Shown here: piece after piece, positions 26,742-36,438 of the stretch | Layout of the letters: each line of letters starts with the position of its first letter | Position numbering within the stretch: the first letter of the stretch is position 1 | Source of the DNA: CAWVSB01 sp046710535 | GTDB taxonomy: Bacteria; Pseudomonadota; Gammaproteobacteria; Pseudomonadales; CAWVSB01 | Length of the DNA: 64,000 nucleotides | Direction of reading: 5' to 3' | Assembly (NCBI GenBank): GCA_046710535.1 | Contig: JBKEHH010000005.1 | Location: forward strand, 199,151 to 263,150 | Program-made: the position numbers and the translations under genes | Notes under the pieces: generated by a model | Databases searched by the model: none | What the model was told of the DNA's origin: nothing | Seen by the model: the letters and a program-made list of their open reading frames with translations, nothing else

Positions 26742-28109
26742 CTAGTCCTGTTTTTTAGTTGGACGCTGCCAGCCATCCAAATTACGTTGCTTTGCTCTCG
26801 CAATCGCCAGCTGATCTTTTTCTATGTCTTTGCTGATCACAGAGCCTGCGCCAACAGTTGCGTTTTCACCAATTGACACCGGTGCAACTAATGCGCTGTT
26901 AGAACCGATAAAAACTCCGTCTGCTATTTCTGTCACAAATTTATTAACACCATCATAATTACAGGTAATAGTGCCAGCGCCAATATTGACGTCTTTGCCT
27001 ATGTTGGCGTCTCCTAAGTAAGTTAAGTGACTTACTTTTGAGCCCTCGCCAATATTTACCTTTTTAGTTTCAACAAAATTGCCTACTTTAACGCCTGCCG
27101 CCAGATTAGAGCCTAGCCTTATTCTCGCAAAGGGTCCGATGGCGCAATTATCAGCTATAACCGCATTTTCGATTACAGTGTTCGCTTTAATTTCTACATT
27201 GTCGGCAATGACAGTGTCTGTAATGACACAGTTAGGGCCAATGGTTACGTTATTGCCAATACGGACATTACCTTCAAACACCACATTAATATCTATCACG
27301 ACATCACTGCCAACTATTAACTCACCGCGCACGTCTAACCGTTTAGGGTCGCGTAAACTAACGCCAGCAATGAGTAATTTGTTGGCTTGCTCGGTCTGAA
27401 ATTCCCGCTCTAAATTAGCCAGTTGCATCCTGTCATTCACCCCTTGAACCTCAGCCTCAGTCTGTGGGTGAAACGCTTTAACAGTTACCCCCTCACTGGC
27501 AGCCATGGCAATAATATCTGTTAGATAGTACTCCCCCTGGTTATTGCTGTTTGATAAAGCGGGTAGCCAAGTATTAAGATGCTGCGCTGACACAGCCATA
27601 ATACCGGTATTAGTTTCTGTTAAAAGCAATTGCTCAGGAGTCGCTTCTTTTTGCTCAATAATTGCGGCAACACTGTTGTTTTCGTCTCGCAGAATACGTC
27701 CATAGCCATCGGGCTTATTAAGAACTACAGTTAACAGAGACATTTGATCACAGCTTACGTCTGCTAGCATCGCTTTAAGTGTGCTGGTTTTGATTAACGG
27801 CACATCACCGTACAAAACTAAGACAGTAGCATCGTTATTGATACTTGGCATTGCCTGAGCAACCGCATGACCGGTACCCAATTGCTGTGTTTGCTTAACC
27901 CAGTTTATTGATGCGGCTTTAAAAGCGGCTTCGACGTCTTCTGCTTTATGACCCACAACCACATGTATATTGCTTGGCTCCAATTCAATTGCGGCGCCAA
28001 CAACATGGCCTAGCAACGAGTTAGCTGCCAAGATATGCAATACCTTGGGCTTATCAGAGCGCATTCGAGTGCCTTTACCAGCGGCTAAAATAACAACTTC
28101 TAGACTCAT
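26742..28109 (-). CDS. glmU: Bifunctional UDP-GlcNAc pyrophosphorylase/GlcN-1-P acetyltransferase
   Basis: 455 residues, normal length. N-terminal uridylyltransferase with LAAGKGTRMRSDKPKVLH near 7-24, GTGHAVAQA and YGDVPLI; from about 230 a left-handed beta helix of hexapeptide repeats with the acetyltransferase KVGNFVETK, YLGDANIG and GAGTITCNYDG motifs. It completes UDP-GlcNAc synthesis begun by GlmS. The gene lies after the atp terminator. A good TATAAT box sits at plus 28153-28158 on the minus strand, without a clear -35, so a separate promoter is likely. Confidence 0.98.
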   Translation of the reverse strand: MSLEVVILAAGKGTRMRSDKPKVLHILAANSLLGHVVGAAIELEPSNIHVVVGHKAEDVEAAFKAASINWVKQTQQLGTGHAVAQAMPSINNDATVLVLYGDVPLIKTSTLKAMLADVSCDQMSLLTVVLNKPDGYGRILRDENNSVAAIIEQKEATPEQLLLTETNTGIMAVSAQHLNTWLPALSNSNNQGEYYLTDIIAMAASEGVTVKAFHPQTEAEVQGVNDRMQLANLEREFQTEQANKLLIAGVSLRDPKRLDVRGELIVGSDVVIDINVVFEGNVRIGNNVTIGPNCVITDTVIADNVEIKANTVIENAVIADNCAIGPFARIRLGSNLAAGVKVGNFVETKKVNIGEGSKVSHLTYLGDANIGKDVNIGAGTITCNYDGVNKFVTEIADGVFIGSNSALVAPVSIGENATVGAGSVISKDIEKDQLAIARAKQRNLDGWQRPTKKQD

Positions 28110-28252
28110 ACTATTCTCTTTTATATTTAGCTAAATAGCTGTTTGCTGACAGATTATACTGGATATTAGGCAATAGGCGCGTTTTTGTCACAGATAACTA
28201 ATGGGCGATCAATCGCGGCGCATGAACAGCCTGGGGCTTAACGTTCAGGCAC

Positions 28253-28279
28253 AAAAAAGGCGGCTAAAGCCGCCTTTTT
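28253..28279 (-). terminator. Terminator of the atp operon
   Basis: A perfect GC-rich stem GGCGGC/GCCGCC with a 4-nt loop, flanked by six A and five T residues on the plus strand, so it can terminate in both directions. It lies 13 nt after atpC and ends the ATP synthase operon before glmU. Confidence 0.88.
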
Positions 28280-28291
28280 ACTTGGATAGAT

Positions 28292-28717
28292 CTATTTACC
28301 CATTTTTTTCTTCAATGCCCGCACCGCTCTTATTTGAGCAGCTGCCTCGGCCAGTCTAGCTGAGGCCAAAGTGTAGTCGATTTCACTACTTTGATCGGCT
28401 AAATCGGCTAAGGCTCGCTTTTGCGCTTCAACTGCAGCGGCTTCATCCATATCATCCGCGCGCAGCGCTGTATCAGCAAGAATCGTAATAGTGCCTGGTT
28501 GTATTTCTAAATAACCGCCAGAGACATAAAAGATCTCTTCTTCGCCACCTTGCGTAACAACACGAACCGGCCCGGGCTCTAGGCCAGTTAGTAACGGCGC
28601 ATGGCCATAACTAACACCTAAATCACCTAACGATGCGTTGGCTACAACTAGCTCAGCTAAGCCAGAAAAAATCTCTTTCTCTGCGCTAACGATGTCACAA
28701 TGAATTGTCATTGGCAT
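28292..28717 (-). CDS. atpC: F1Fo ATP synthase subunit epsilon
   Basis: 141 residues: N-terminal beta sandwich (HCDIVSAEKEIFSG, YGHAPLLTGLEPG, YVSGGYLEIQPG) and C-terminal helical hairpin ending in RALKKKMGK. It links the F1 rotor to the c-ring and restrains hydrolysis. It is the last gene of the atp operon, 54 nt after atpD and just before a strong terminator. Confidence 0.96.
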   Translation of the reverse strand: MPMTIHCDIVSAEKEIFSGLAELVVANASLGDLGVSYGHAPLLTGLEPGPVRVVTQGGEEEIFYVSGGYLEIQPGTITILADTALRADDMDEAAAVEAQKRALADLADQSSEIDYTLASARLAEAAAQIRAVRALKKKMGK

Positions 28718-28771
28718 AATAAGTCTCTCTTATAACTCGCTTACTAAAGTCTCACTGACTTGTATTATAAG

Positions 28772-30169
28772 TTACATATTTTTTGCTTTTTCGATGGCTT
28801 CTTCGATAGATCCAACCATGTAGAAAGCTTGCTCAGGCATATGATCGTATTCACCAGCAAGAATACCCTTAAAGCTAGCAATGGTTTCCTTAAGTGGAAC
28901 GTACTTACCTGGAGAACCGGTAAAAATTTCAGCAACAAAGAATGGCTGCGATAAGAAACGTTCAATTTTACGAGCCCGTGATACCGTCTGCTTATCTTCT
29001 TCAGACAGCTCATCCATACCCAAAATTGCGATGATGTCTTTTAACTCTTTATAACGCTGCAATACAGATTGTACGCCACGAGCCACATCATAGTGCTCTT
29101 GACCGATAATTAGCGGGTCAAGCTGACGTGAAGTAGAGTCTAGTGGGTCGATGGCTGGGTAAATACCTTTCGATGCGATATCACGGCTTAGTACAACAGT
29201 TGCATCTAAGTGAGCAAAAGTCGTAGCAGGCGATGGATCAGTCAAATCATCAGCAGGTACGTATACCGCCTGGATAGAGGTGATAGAGCCGGTTTTTGTA
29301 GAAGTGATACGCTCTTGCAACACACCCATTTCTTCAGCTAGCGTCGGCTGATAACCTACTGCAGAAGGCATGCGTCCTAGTAATGCAGATACTTCCGTTC
29401 CTGCCAGGGTGTAGCGATAAATATTATCAACAAACAACAATACGTCTTTACCTTCGTCACGGAATTTTTCCGCCATGGTTAAACCAGTTAGCGCTACCCG
29501 CAAACGGTTTCCGGGAGGCTCATTCATCTGACCGTAAACCATTGCCACTTTCGATTCTTGTGGATTTTCTAAGTTTACAACACCAGACTCCGCCATCTCG
29601 TAGTAAAAGTCGTTACCTTCACGAGTACGCTCACCAACGCCAGCAAACACAGACAAACCACTGTGCTCTTTGGCGATGTTGTTAATCAATTCCATCATGT
29701 TTACGGTTTTACCAACACCAGCACCACCGAATAAACCAACTTTGCCACCTTTAGCAAATGGGCAAACTAGATCGATAACTTTTATACCGGTCTCTAGCAA
29801 TTCGTCACTGCTTGAAAGATCAGCGTAAGCTGGAGCGTCTTGGTGAATACCACGACGTTCTTGCTCACCAATTGGACCACATTCGTCAATAGGGTTGCCC
29901 AACACATCCATAATCCGACCAAGGGTTTCGATCCCTACCGGTACTTGAATTGTTGCGCCAGTGTTATCAACGTCTAAGCCACGCTTAACGCCTTCCGATG
30001 AACCCATAGCGATGGTACGAACAACGCCGTCGCCTAGCTGCTGCTGAACTTCTAATGTTAAGCCTACAGCGCCAACTTTCAATGCATCATATACCTGAGG
30101 CACTGCATCTCTTGGAAATTCGACGTCTATGACCGCGCCAATAATTTGTACAATACGACCGCTACTCAT
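28772..30169 (-). CDS. atpD: F1Fo ATP synthase subunit beta
   Basis: The catalytic F1 subunit, 465 residues. Walker A GGAGVGKT at 148-155, GERTREGND and LLFVDNIYRYTLAG (Walker B), the ATP-synthase signature PAIDPLDSTSR, and a C-terminal DELSEEDK region. It makes ATP from ADP and phosphate. Upstream atpG is 49 nt away, downstream atpC 54 nt. Confidence 0.98.
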   Translation of the reverse strand: MSSGRIVQIIGAVIDVEFPRDAVPQVYDALKVGAVGLTLEVQQQLGDGVVRTIAMGSSEGVKRGLDVDNTGATIQVPVGIETLGRIMDVLGNPIDECGPIGEQERRGIHQDAPAYADLSSSDELLETGIKVIDLVCPFAKGGKVGLFGGAGVGKTVNMMELINNIAKEHSGLSVFAGVGERTREGNDFYYEMAESGVVNLENPQESKVAMVYGQMNEPPGNRLRVALTGLTMAEKFRDEGKDVLLFVDNIYRYTLAGTEVSALLGRMPSAVGYQPTLAEEMGVLQERITSTKTGSITSIQAVYVPADDLTDPSPATTFAHLDATVVLSRDIASKGIYPAIDPLDSTSRQLDPLIIGQEHYDVARGVQSVLQRYKELKDIIAILGMDELSEEDKQTVSRARKIERFLSQPFFVAEIFTGSPGKYVPLKETIASFKGILAGEYDHMPEQAFYMVGSIEEAIEKAKNM

Positions 30170-30218
30170 TTGAGGATCCTCATTAAACCTTAAACTTAAA
30201 AAACTAATCTTTAACTAA

Positions 30219-31079
30219 TTAAACCGCAGACGCGCCACTTACAATTTCAGATAATTCCTGAGTAATTGCGGCTTGACGAGCCTTGTTATAAATCAACTGT
30301 AATTCATCAATTAGATCGCCAGCATTATCTGTTGCGCTCTTCATTGCCACCATTCTAGAAGCTTGTTCACAAGCACCGTTTTCAACAACCGCTTGGTAAA
30401 CCTGCGACTCAACATAACGAGTTAACAAACCATCTAATAACTCTTGTGCATCAGGCTCGTAAATATAATCCCAATGATGTTTTAAATCCTTATCTTCAGA
30501 CGGTAATAAAGGTAACAACTGAGCAACCGTAGGGTCTTGAGTCATGGTATTAACAAACTCATTGCTAACCAGATACAGCTTATCTATGTTGCCTTTATCA
30601 TAGCCATCCAGCATGGTTTTAACACTGCCGATTAAATCCGCTACTGTTGGCGCTTCACCTAAATCACGAACTGAAGCAACAACGTTGCCACCAACACTGT
30701 TAAAAAACGCTGATGCCTTGCTACCAATTAAGCACAGATCGATCTCTACATCTTGATCAGCCCATTCTTTAATTGATCTAAGCGCCGCCTTAAATAAGTT
30801 GGTGTTCAAACCACCACATAAACCACGATCAGAAGACACAATAACAAAGCCAATGCGCTTAACTTCACGCTGAGCTAAATATTGATGATGATACTCTGGA
30901 TTAGCATTGGCGATATGCCCAACAACAGAGCGGATGCGGGTAGCGTAAGGCTTGCCCACTTCCATTCTTTCTCGTGCTTTACGCATTTTACTCGCCGCGA
31001 CCATCTCCATTGCACTCGTAATTTTCTGAGTACTGGTGATAGAACCGATCTGTGTGCGTATTTCTTTTGTGCCTGCCAT
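30219..31079 (-). CDS. atpG: F1Fo ATP synthase subunit gamma
   Basis: The 286-residue central stalk. N-terminal coiled coil AGTKEIRTQIGSITSTQKIT and MEMVAASKMRKA, SSDRGLCGGLNTNLFK in the middle, and the C-terminal MKSATDNAGDLIDELQLIYNKARQ AAITQELSEIVSGA helix that turns inside the alpha/beta ring. It lies in the conserved order between atpA and atpD. Confidence 0.97.
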   Translation of the reverse strand: MAGTKEIRTQIGSITSTQKITSAMEMVAASKMRKARERMEVGKPYATRIRSVVGHIANANPEYHHQYLAQREVKRIGFVIVSSDRGLCGGLNTNLFKAALRSIKEWADQDVEIDLCLIGSKASAFFNSVGGNVVASVRDLGEAPTVADLIGSVKTMLDGYDKGNIDKLYLVSNEFVNTMTQDPTVAQLLPLLPSEDKDLKHHWDYIYEPDAQELLDGLLTRYVESQVYQAVVENGACEQASRMVAMKSATDNAGDLIDELQLIYNKARQAAITQELSEIVSGASAV

Positions 31080-31144
31080 GTCTTAATGGACCTCGAGCAA
31101 CTATTCTTAATTATCAGGAAAGAAAAGCCTTCCTGCTAAACCAA

Positions 31145-32689
31145 TTACCAAGTCTGGGTAGCTTTAAAGCCTTCAACCAGCGCTTTGAATTTCGCTTCCA
31201 AATCTTTATTCCAGTCACCGGCAACAACGATTTCTTTCATCAAGTCACTATGTTCGCTATTAGCGTATGACAATAATGCCGCTTCGAAGTCTAATATTTT
31301 ATTGACGTCGATATCAGTCAAGTAACCTTCGTTTGCGCAGTAAACCATCAAGCCCATTTCAGCAACCGACTGTGGCGAGTACTGTTTCTGCTTCATTAAC
31401 TCAGTTACACGCTCACCATGGTCTAGCTGTGCTTTGGTCGCATCATCTAGGTCAGACGCAAACTGTGAGAACGCCGCTAATTCACGATACTGAGCTAGAG
31501 CGGTACGAATACCACCAGACAGTTTCTTCATGATCTTAGTCTGAGCTGATCCACCAACACGCGATACCGATACCCCTGCGTTCATTGCAGGGCGAATGCC
31601 GGCATTAAACATATCACTTTCTAGGAATATCTGCCCGTCTGTAATAGAAATTACGTTAGTTGGTACAAATGCAGATACGTCACCAGCTTGGGTTTCGATA
31701 ATAGGCAACGCTGTTAATGAACCAGTTTTACCTTTAATTTCACCATTGGTACACTTTTCTACCCAAGCTTCCGATACGCGAGCTGAACGCTCTAGTAAGC
31801 GTGAATGCAAGTAGAATACGTCACCTGGGTAAGCTTCACGTCCTGGTGGGCGTTTCAATAATAACGAAATTTGACGGTATGCCCAAGCTTGCTTGGTCAA
31901 ATCATCATAAATAATCAGCGCATCTTCACCGCGATCACGGTAGTACTCACCAATAGTACAACCACTAAATGGTGCGATGAACTGCATCGATGCTGGATCA
32001 GAGGCTGTTGCAGCAACAACAACTGTATGCTCCATTGCGCCGTGCTCTTCAAGTTTACGCACTACAGCTGCGATAGAAGAAGCTTTTTGACCAATAGCAA
32101 CGTAAATACACTTAATGCCGCTACCTTTTTGATTAATAATCGCATCAACTGCTACTGCGGTTTTACCGATCTGACGGTCACCAATGATTAGCTCTCGCTG
32201 ACCACGACCGATTGGCACCATGGCATCAACCGCCTTAAGACCTAGCTGAACAGGCTGATCAACAGATTTACGCCAGATAACGCCTGGCGCAACTTTTTCA
32301 ATCGCATCAGTTATTTTGGCATTGATAGGGCCGCGTCCGTCGATGGGATTACCCAAGGCATCGATTACACGGCCTTCTAATTCTGGACCAACCGGCACTT
32401 CAAGAATGCGGCCAGTACATTTACATTTCTGGCCTTCTTGTAAACCCCTGGCATCGCCAAGGATTATCGCACCAACCGAGTCACGCTCTAAGTTAAGAGC
32501 CATACCAAAACGGTTGCCTTCAAATTCAATCATCTCGCCGTACATAATGTCGGCTAAACCGTGGATACGTACGATACCGTCAGATACGGATACGATAGTA
32601 CCTTCGTTTTTCGCTTCTACCGCAACATCGAGGGAATCGATACGTTGCTTGATGATGTCGCTAATCTCAGATGGATTCAGTTGCTGCAT
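31145..32689 (-). CDS. atpA: F1Fo ATP synthase subunit alpha
   Basis: 514 residues, standard length. It has Walker A GDRQIGKT at 170-177, the IYDDLTKQAWAYRQISLLLKRPPGREAYPGD block, and the alpha-type signature PAMNAGVSVSRVGGSAQ. It holds the non-catalytic nucleotide sites and the contact with subunit delta. It is co-transcribed 23 nt after atpH. Confidence 0.98.
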   Translation of the reverse strand: MQQLNPSEISDIIKQRIDSLDVAVEAKNEGTIVSVSDGIVRIHGLADIMYGEMIEFEGNRFGMALNLERDSVGAIILGDARGLQEGQKCKCTGRILEVPVGPELEGRVIDALGNPIDGRGPINAKITDAIEKVAPGVIWRKSVDQPVQLGLKAVDAMVPIGRGQRELIIGDRQIGKTAVAVDAIINQKGSGIKCIYVAIGQKASSIAAVVRKLEEHGAMEHTVVVAATASDPASMQFIAPFSGCTIGEYYRDRGEDALIIYDDLTKQAWAYRQISLLLKRPPGREAYPGDVFYLHSRLLERSARVSEAWVEKCTNGEIKGKTGSLTALPIIETQAGDVSAFVPTNVISITDGQIFLESDMFNAGIRPAMNAGVSVSRVGGSAQTKIMKKLSGGIRTALAQYRELAAFSQFASDLDDATKAQLDHGERVTELMKQKQYSPQSVAEMGLMVYCANEGYLTDIDVNKILDFEAALLSYANSEHSDLMKEIVVAGDWNKDLEAKFKALVEGFKATQTW

Positions 32690-32712
32690 GCCCTGTTCCT
32701 CAAACTTAAATC

Positions 32713-33249
32713 TTAATGGTTCATCGCATCAGTTAGCTGAGCTAACTTATTGCGGATTGAACCGTCTATAACCATGTCACCGGCTCTAACAACAACACCA
32801 CCTATAAGGTCGGCATCAACTGTAGAGCTCAACTTGACTTCGCGTGACAAATTGGTTGAAAGCGCCTTTGTTAACTGAGCAGCTTCCGCCTCACTCAATT
32901 CAAATGCACTGGTTACTTCAACGCTTACTGTCTGCTCTTGTTGAGCTTTTAACGCTTGAAATTGCTCACTTATATATGGCAATAATGACAAACGCTTGTT
33001 CTGTGCTAAGGCACCAACAAAATTGGCCGCTTTAGCTGTTAAATCATCACCTAGCAAACCACCAAAGGTTTCCGCCATTTGACTCGAAGTCAAAGAAGGT
33101 GATGACAACAGTTCAGCTACTTTATGTTGCTGGGTAATTTGAGCCGCCAAAGTTAGCGTCTCTGACCACTTTGCCAAGGCATCGTTGTCCCGAGCAAACT
33201 CAAATGCCGCTTTTGCGTAAGGGCGTGCCAATGTCGATAATTCGGCCAT
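32713..33249 (-). CDS. atpH: F1Fo ATP synthase subunit delta
   Basis: 178 residues: N-terminal TLARPYAKAAFEFA helical domain that binds alpha, and the C-terminal DLIGGVVVRAGDMVIDGSIR motif that binds the b-stalk. It is part of the peripheral stalk. The start lies 11 nt after atpF. Confidence 0.96.
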   Translation of the reverse strand: MAELSTLARPYAKAAFEFARDNDALAKWSETLTLAAQITQQHKVAELLSSPSLTSSQMAETFGGLLGDDLTAKAANFVGALAQNKRLSLLPYISEQFQALKAQQEQTVSVEVTSAFELSEAEAAQLTKALSTNLSREVKLSSTVDADLIGGVVVRAGDMVIDGSIRNKLAQLTDAMNH

Positions 33250-33260
33250 CGTATCCTCGC

Positions 33261-33731
33261 TTAAAGCTGCTCAGCCAGCTCAGAAAGCAGCTGTTGATGT
33301 GCATTTGCATCGACGGTCTGTTGCAAAATTTTCTCTGCACCAGCAATCGCCAACGTTGCTACTTGAGCACGTAAAACTTCTTTTGCACGATTTGCTTGTT
33401 GCTCGATTTCAGCATTAGCAGCGACCTTCAATCGATCGCCCTCTGCTTTAGCAAGCCCTTTCGCTTCATCGACAATTTGATTAGCACGCTTATTTGCCTG
33501 CTCAACAATTGCCGCAGCCTGCTCTTTCGCTTCGCGCAACTTATGTCCAGCAGCATCTTGCGCCAATTCTAGATCTTTTGTTGCTCTGTCAGCGGCTTGC
33601 AGACCGTGTGCTATTTTTTCTTCACGCTCTTGCATGGCAGTAAGAATTACTGGCCAAACAAACTTCATGCAAAACCACACAAAGAATAAGAACGATATAG
33701 ATTGGCCTATTAGTGTTGCGTTAATGTTCAC
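33261..33731 (-). CDS. atpF: F1Fo ATP synthase subunit b
   Basis: 156 residues: one N-terminal membrane helix (about 5-27, INATLIGQSISFLFFVWFCM), followed by a long charged Ala/Glu/Lys-rich coiled coil with EEREEKI AHGLQAADRATK-type spacing. It forms the peripheral stalk as a homodimer; there is no b' gene. Normal gammaproteobacterial length. Confidence 0.96.
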   Translation of the reverse strand: MNINATLIGQSISFLFFVWFCMKFVWPVILTAMQEREEKIAHGLQAADRATKDLELAQDAAGHKLREAKEQAAAIVEQANKRANQIVDEAKGLAKAEGDRLKVAANAEIEQQANRAKEVLRAQVATLAIAGAEKILQQTVDANAHQQLLSELAEQL

Positions 33732-33800
33732 AACGAAACCTCGTGTTAGTGATATACAAAGCGCGACTTACATTGCCGCGCTAAACCCATGTTTCTGTTA

Positions 33801-34040
33801 TTAAACAGCTAGAGTTGGCACTACCACAAATAGAATGTACATACCGATGCCGACACCAATCATAGGCACCGCATCTAGTAAACCAGCAATCAGAAACATT
33901 TTACCTTGTAGCATAGGGGCCATTTCTGGTTGGCGTGCACTGCCTTCCAATAACTTACCACCTAACAAAGCAAAACCTATTGCGGTTCCAACTGCACCAA
34001 GACCTATAAGTAGTGATACCGCTATAAGAGCTAAACCCAT
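33801..34040 (-). CDS. atpE: F1Fo ATP synthase subunit c
   Basis: The 79-residue proteolipid ring subunit: two membrane helices joined by the polar loop EGSARQPEM. The ion-binding acid is D56 in LLDAVPMIGVG. An Asp at this place and the lack of the Na+-type Gln/Glu/Thr pattern favour proton coupling. Confidence 0.96.
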   Translation of the reverse strand: MGLALIAVSLLIGLGAVGTAIGFALLGGKLLEGSARQPEMAPMLQGKMFLIAGLLDAVPMIGVGIGMYILFVVVPTLAV

Positions 34041-34083
34041 TTTCTTTCTCCTAATATATTAAAAAGTAATGTAAAAATAAAAG

Positions 34084-34998
34084 TTAGTGATCTTCGCCAT
34101 TATCAAAGGCCATCGACATATAGACAATGGTTAACACCATGAACACAAACGCTTGCAAGGTGATTACTAAGATATGGAAAATTGCCCAGGCTATTTGCAA
34201 TACACCTGCAAACATGCCAAAAAAAAGTCCTGCGCCATACATAACCGCAATCAGGATAAATATCATTTCGCCGGCATACATGTTGCCGAATAGTCGCAAA
34301 CCTAGAGAAATCGGCTTGGCGATCAAATCTATTGTTTCTAATACTAAATTGATCGGGATCATCCAAGGATTATTAAACGGATGCATCGTTAAGCCTTTAA
34401 CAAAGCCCATTAAACCCTTTTGCTGAATACTGAAGAATATAATTAAACCAAATACAGTGAACGCCATACCCAGAGTGATATTAGGGTCAGTACTTGTCAC
34501 CACTTTAAAATAGAGGTGTGGATTGCCAGACAAATAAGCAGCCAATTGCGGAATCCAGTCAACAGGAATTAAATCCATCAGATTCATAAAAAATATCCAG
34601 ACGAAAATCGTTAGGGCTAACGGAGCTACAAACTTACTTTTGTACGGAAAAGAGTCTTTAATATTGGTGTCTATGAACTCTACTATCATTTCAATAAAGT
34701 TTTGAAAACCAGTAGGTACACCAGAATGAATGTTGACTGCCACCCGTCGAAACAAGAATATAAAAACAAGACCAAGCGCTATCGACCAACCCATACTATC
34801 CAAATGAATAGCAGAAAACCCCATCGCTGCGGCTTCACCGCCATCATGGGCCATAGTCCACGTTGGTTGTGCCAATGCTTCACTAACTTGACCCTGCGCA
34901 TCTGAGCGCTCATAACCGGCCGGTAATTTACCGTAGGTAAGATTGGTTAAGTGATGAAGAATATAATCAGAGGTTGTTAAACCACCTTCTGCTGCCAT
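34084..34998 (-). CDS. atpB: F1Fo ATP synthase subunit a
   Basis: 304 residues, a polytopic membrane subunit that forms the two proton half-channels. The essential Arg lies in PISLGLRLFGNMYAGEM. N-terminal extension of about 70 residues includes an amphipathic start (TTSDYILHHLTNLTYG) normal for gammaproteobacteria. It is the second gene of the operon after atpI. Confidence 0.96.
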   Translation of the reverse strand: MAAEGGLTTSDYILHHLTNLTYGKLPAGYERSDAQGQVSEALAQPTWTMAHDGGEAAAMGFSAIHLDSMGWSIALGLVFIFLFRRVAVNIHSGVPTGFQNFIEMIVEFIDTNIKDSFPYKSKFVAPLALTIFVWIFFMNLMDLIPVDWIPQLAAYLSGNPHLYFKVVTSTDPNITLGMAFTVFGLIIFFSIQQKGLMGFVKGLTMHPFNNPWMIPINLVLETIDLIAKPISLGLRLFGNMYAGEMIFILIAVMYGAGLFFGMFAGVLQIAWAIFHILVITLQAFVFMVLTIVYMSMAFDNGEDH

Positions 34999-35028
34999 CT
35001 ATCTATTCTCTTTTTTCAACAATTCTGG

Positions 35029-35391
35029 TTACAATATAAGCCACCAGGCGCCAACTAACTGAATAAGTGCTATCACACCGTAAGCCGCAAATAGTGGTAC
35101 TGCGTGAACCGGTACAATCAATATAAATGCTAAGGCAAAACCTAAAGCACTTAATCCAAACTTTCCTGCCTCTGCGCGATAAAATGATTGCGCAACTCTT
35201 GCCGCAGCTTTTGCTCCCCGGTATCTAAACACCCGCAGAGCGAAGTAACTGTAAGGTATAATAGCAATCAAAAATCCTGCTATTACCGAGGGCGTTAAAG
35301 CGGAGTCCAAAACCAGCAAAACTCCAATTACAGCAAGGGCAACAAAACACTGTATGACAATAACTTTATACACTGCTGGCTTGCTTATCAC
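35029..35391 (-). CDS. atpI: ATP synthase protein I
   Basis: 120 residues with four hydrophobic helices and the AtpI-type RVFRYRGAKAAARVAQSFYRAEAGKFGLSA loop (Arg/Lys-rich, between helices 2 and 3). AtpI helps assemble the c-ring. Start is GTG at 35391, with a purine-rich GAGAGA about 10 nt upstream. It is the first gene of the atp operon, 38 nt ahead of a small hairpin in the leader. Confidence 0.88.
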   Translation of the reverse strand: MISKPAVYKVIVIQCFVALAVIGVLLVLDSALTPSVIAGFLIAIIPYSYFALRVFRYRGAKAAARVAQSFYRAEAGKFGLSALGFALAFILIVPVHAVPLFAAYGVIALIQLVGAWWLIL

Positions 35392-35492
35392 GCCGTTCTA
35401 TCTCTCTAAAAACCCTAGGTTTTTCATGGTCTTAACCTAATCTTAGTGAGCACCCTAAAACCGCATCATAAGGAGGCCGTGTCGGGCGCGCA

Positions 35493-35521
35493 AGTATAGG
35501 GAGTTAGATCTAGAGGCGCAA
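35493..35521 (-). promoter_or_regulatory. Sigma70 promoter of the atp operon
   Basis: On the minus strand -35 TTGCGC (plus 35516-35521) and -10 TATACT (plus 35493-35498) are separated by exactly 17 bp. Transcription would start near 35486, giving a leader of about 95 nt before atpI. The leader holds AAAAACC-CTA-GGTTTTT, a small hairpin of unproved role. Confidence 0.7.
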
Positions 35522-35560
35522 GCCATTCACATAATATATACGTTGATTATGATAATTTAG

Positions 35561-36427
35561 CTACTGAATATGAGCCAAGATCCCTTCAAGCTCATCAAGA
35601 CTGTTGTACTTGAGTACAAGCTTGCCTTTTCCGTTTTTAGTATGCTGAATAGAAACCGGCGCTCCCACCTTCTCACCTAAGCTTTGTTCTAAGCTAGCAA
35701 TATCAGCACTGGGCTTATAGATCTCTTGTTTTGCGGCCGGCTTTTGAATCTTGCGCACTAAATCCTCAGTTTGCCTAACCGTCAAACCACGACCAACAAC
35801 TGTACGCGCTACTTCCGACTGCTTATCGCCACTTAACGCTAGTAAAACCTTAGCATGCCCCGTTTCTAAATCGCCACGTTCTAGCATAGTTTTTACATCA
35901 CTATTCAAGGTCAATAAGCGCAGTAAATTAGCAACCGTCGCGCGAGACTTACCTACCGCCTCACCAACTTCTTGTTGAGTTAATGAAAACTCCACTCGCA
36001 GGCGCTCTAATGCCACTGCCTCTTCCAAGGAGCTGAGATTTTCGCGCTGAATATTTTCAATCAACGCCATCGCTATCGCAGCTTCATCTGACACATTACG
36101 AATAATCGCAGGAATAGTGTCTTTTTGAGCTAATTGTGATGCCCGCCAGCGACGCTCACCAGCTATGATTTCATAGCGACCTTCGCCGACTGAACGCACC
36201 ACAATTGGCTGCATGACTCCCTGGGCCTTTATCGAATTTGCAAGGTCTTGCAATGATTCCTGATCCATTTCGCGGCGCGGTTGATATTTACCGCGCTGCA
36301 CCAAATCAATTGGCAAATGTTTTAGCTCATTGTCAGGCAGCTTCTCTGGAGTTTCTACCGCTTGGCGTAAATCTGAATTTCCAAGCAAGGCATCTAAACC
36401 TCTACCCAGTCTTTTTTTAGGGGACAT
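35561..36427 (-). CDS. parB: Chromosome-partitioning protein ParB
   Basis: 288 residues. ParB/Spo0J CTPase domain with LPIDLVQRGKYQPR, AQGVMQPIVVR and the GERRWRAS motif; helix-turn-helix LTQQEVGEAVGKSRATVANLLRLL; C-terminal dimerisation domain. It loads at parS, spreads as a clamp and works with ParA to segregate the origin. Two parS-type palindromes lie about 12 kb away in recF. It follows parA by 11 nt. Confidence 0.97.
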   Translation of the reverse strand: MSPKKRLGRGLDALLGNSDLRQAVETPEKLPDNELKHLPIDLVQRGKYQPRREMDQESLQDLANSIKAQGVMQPIVVRSVGEGRYEIIAGERRWRASQLAQKDTIPAIIRNVSDEAAIAMALIENIQRENLSSLEEAVALERLRVEFSLTQQEVGEAVGKSRATVANLLRLLTLNSDVKTMLERGDLETGHAKVLLALSGDKQSEVARTVVGRGLTVRQTEDLVRKIQKPAAKQEIYKPSADIASLEQSLGEKVGAPVSIQHTKNGKGKLVLKYNSLDELEGILAHIQ

Positions 36428-36438
36428 AGTGTTTTCCG

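Noticed and set aside
32316..32771. 151-codon plus-strand frame
   Set aside because: Antisense shadow of atpA and atpH.
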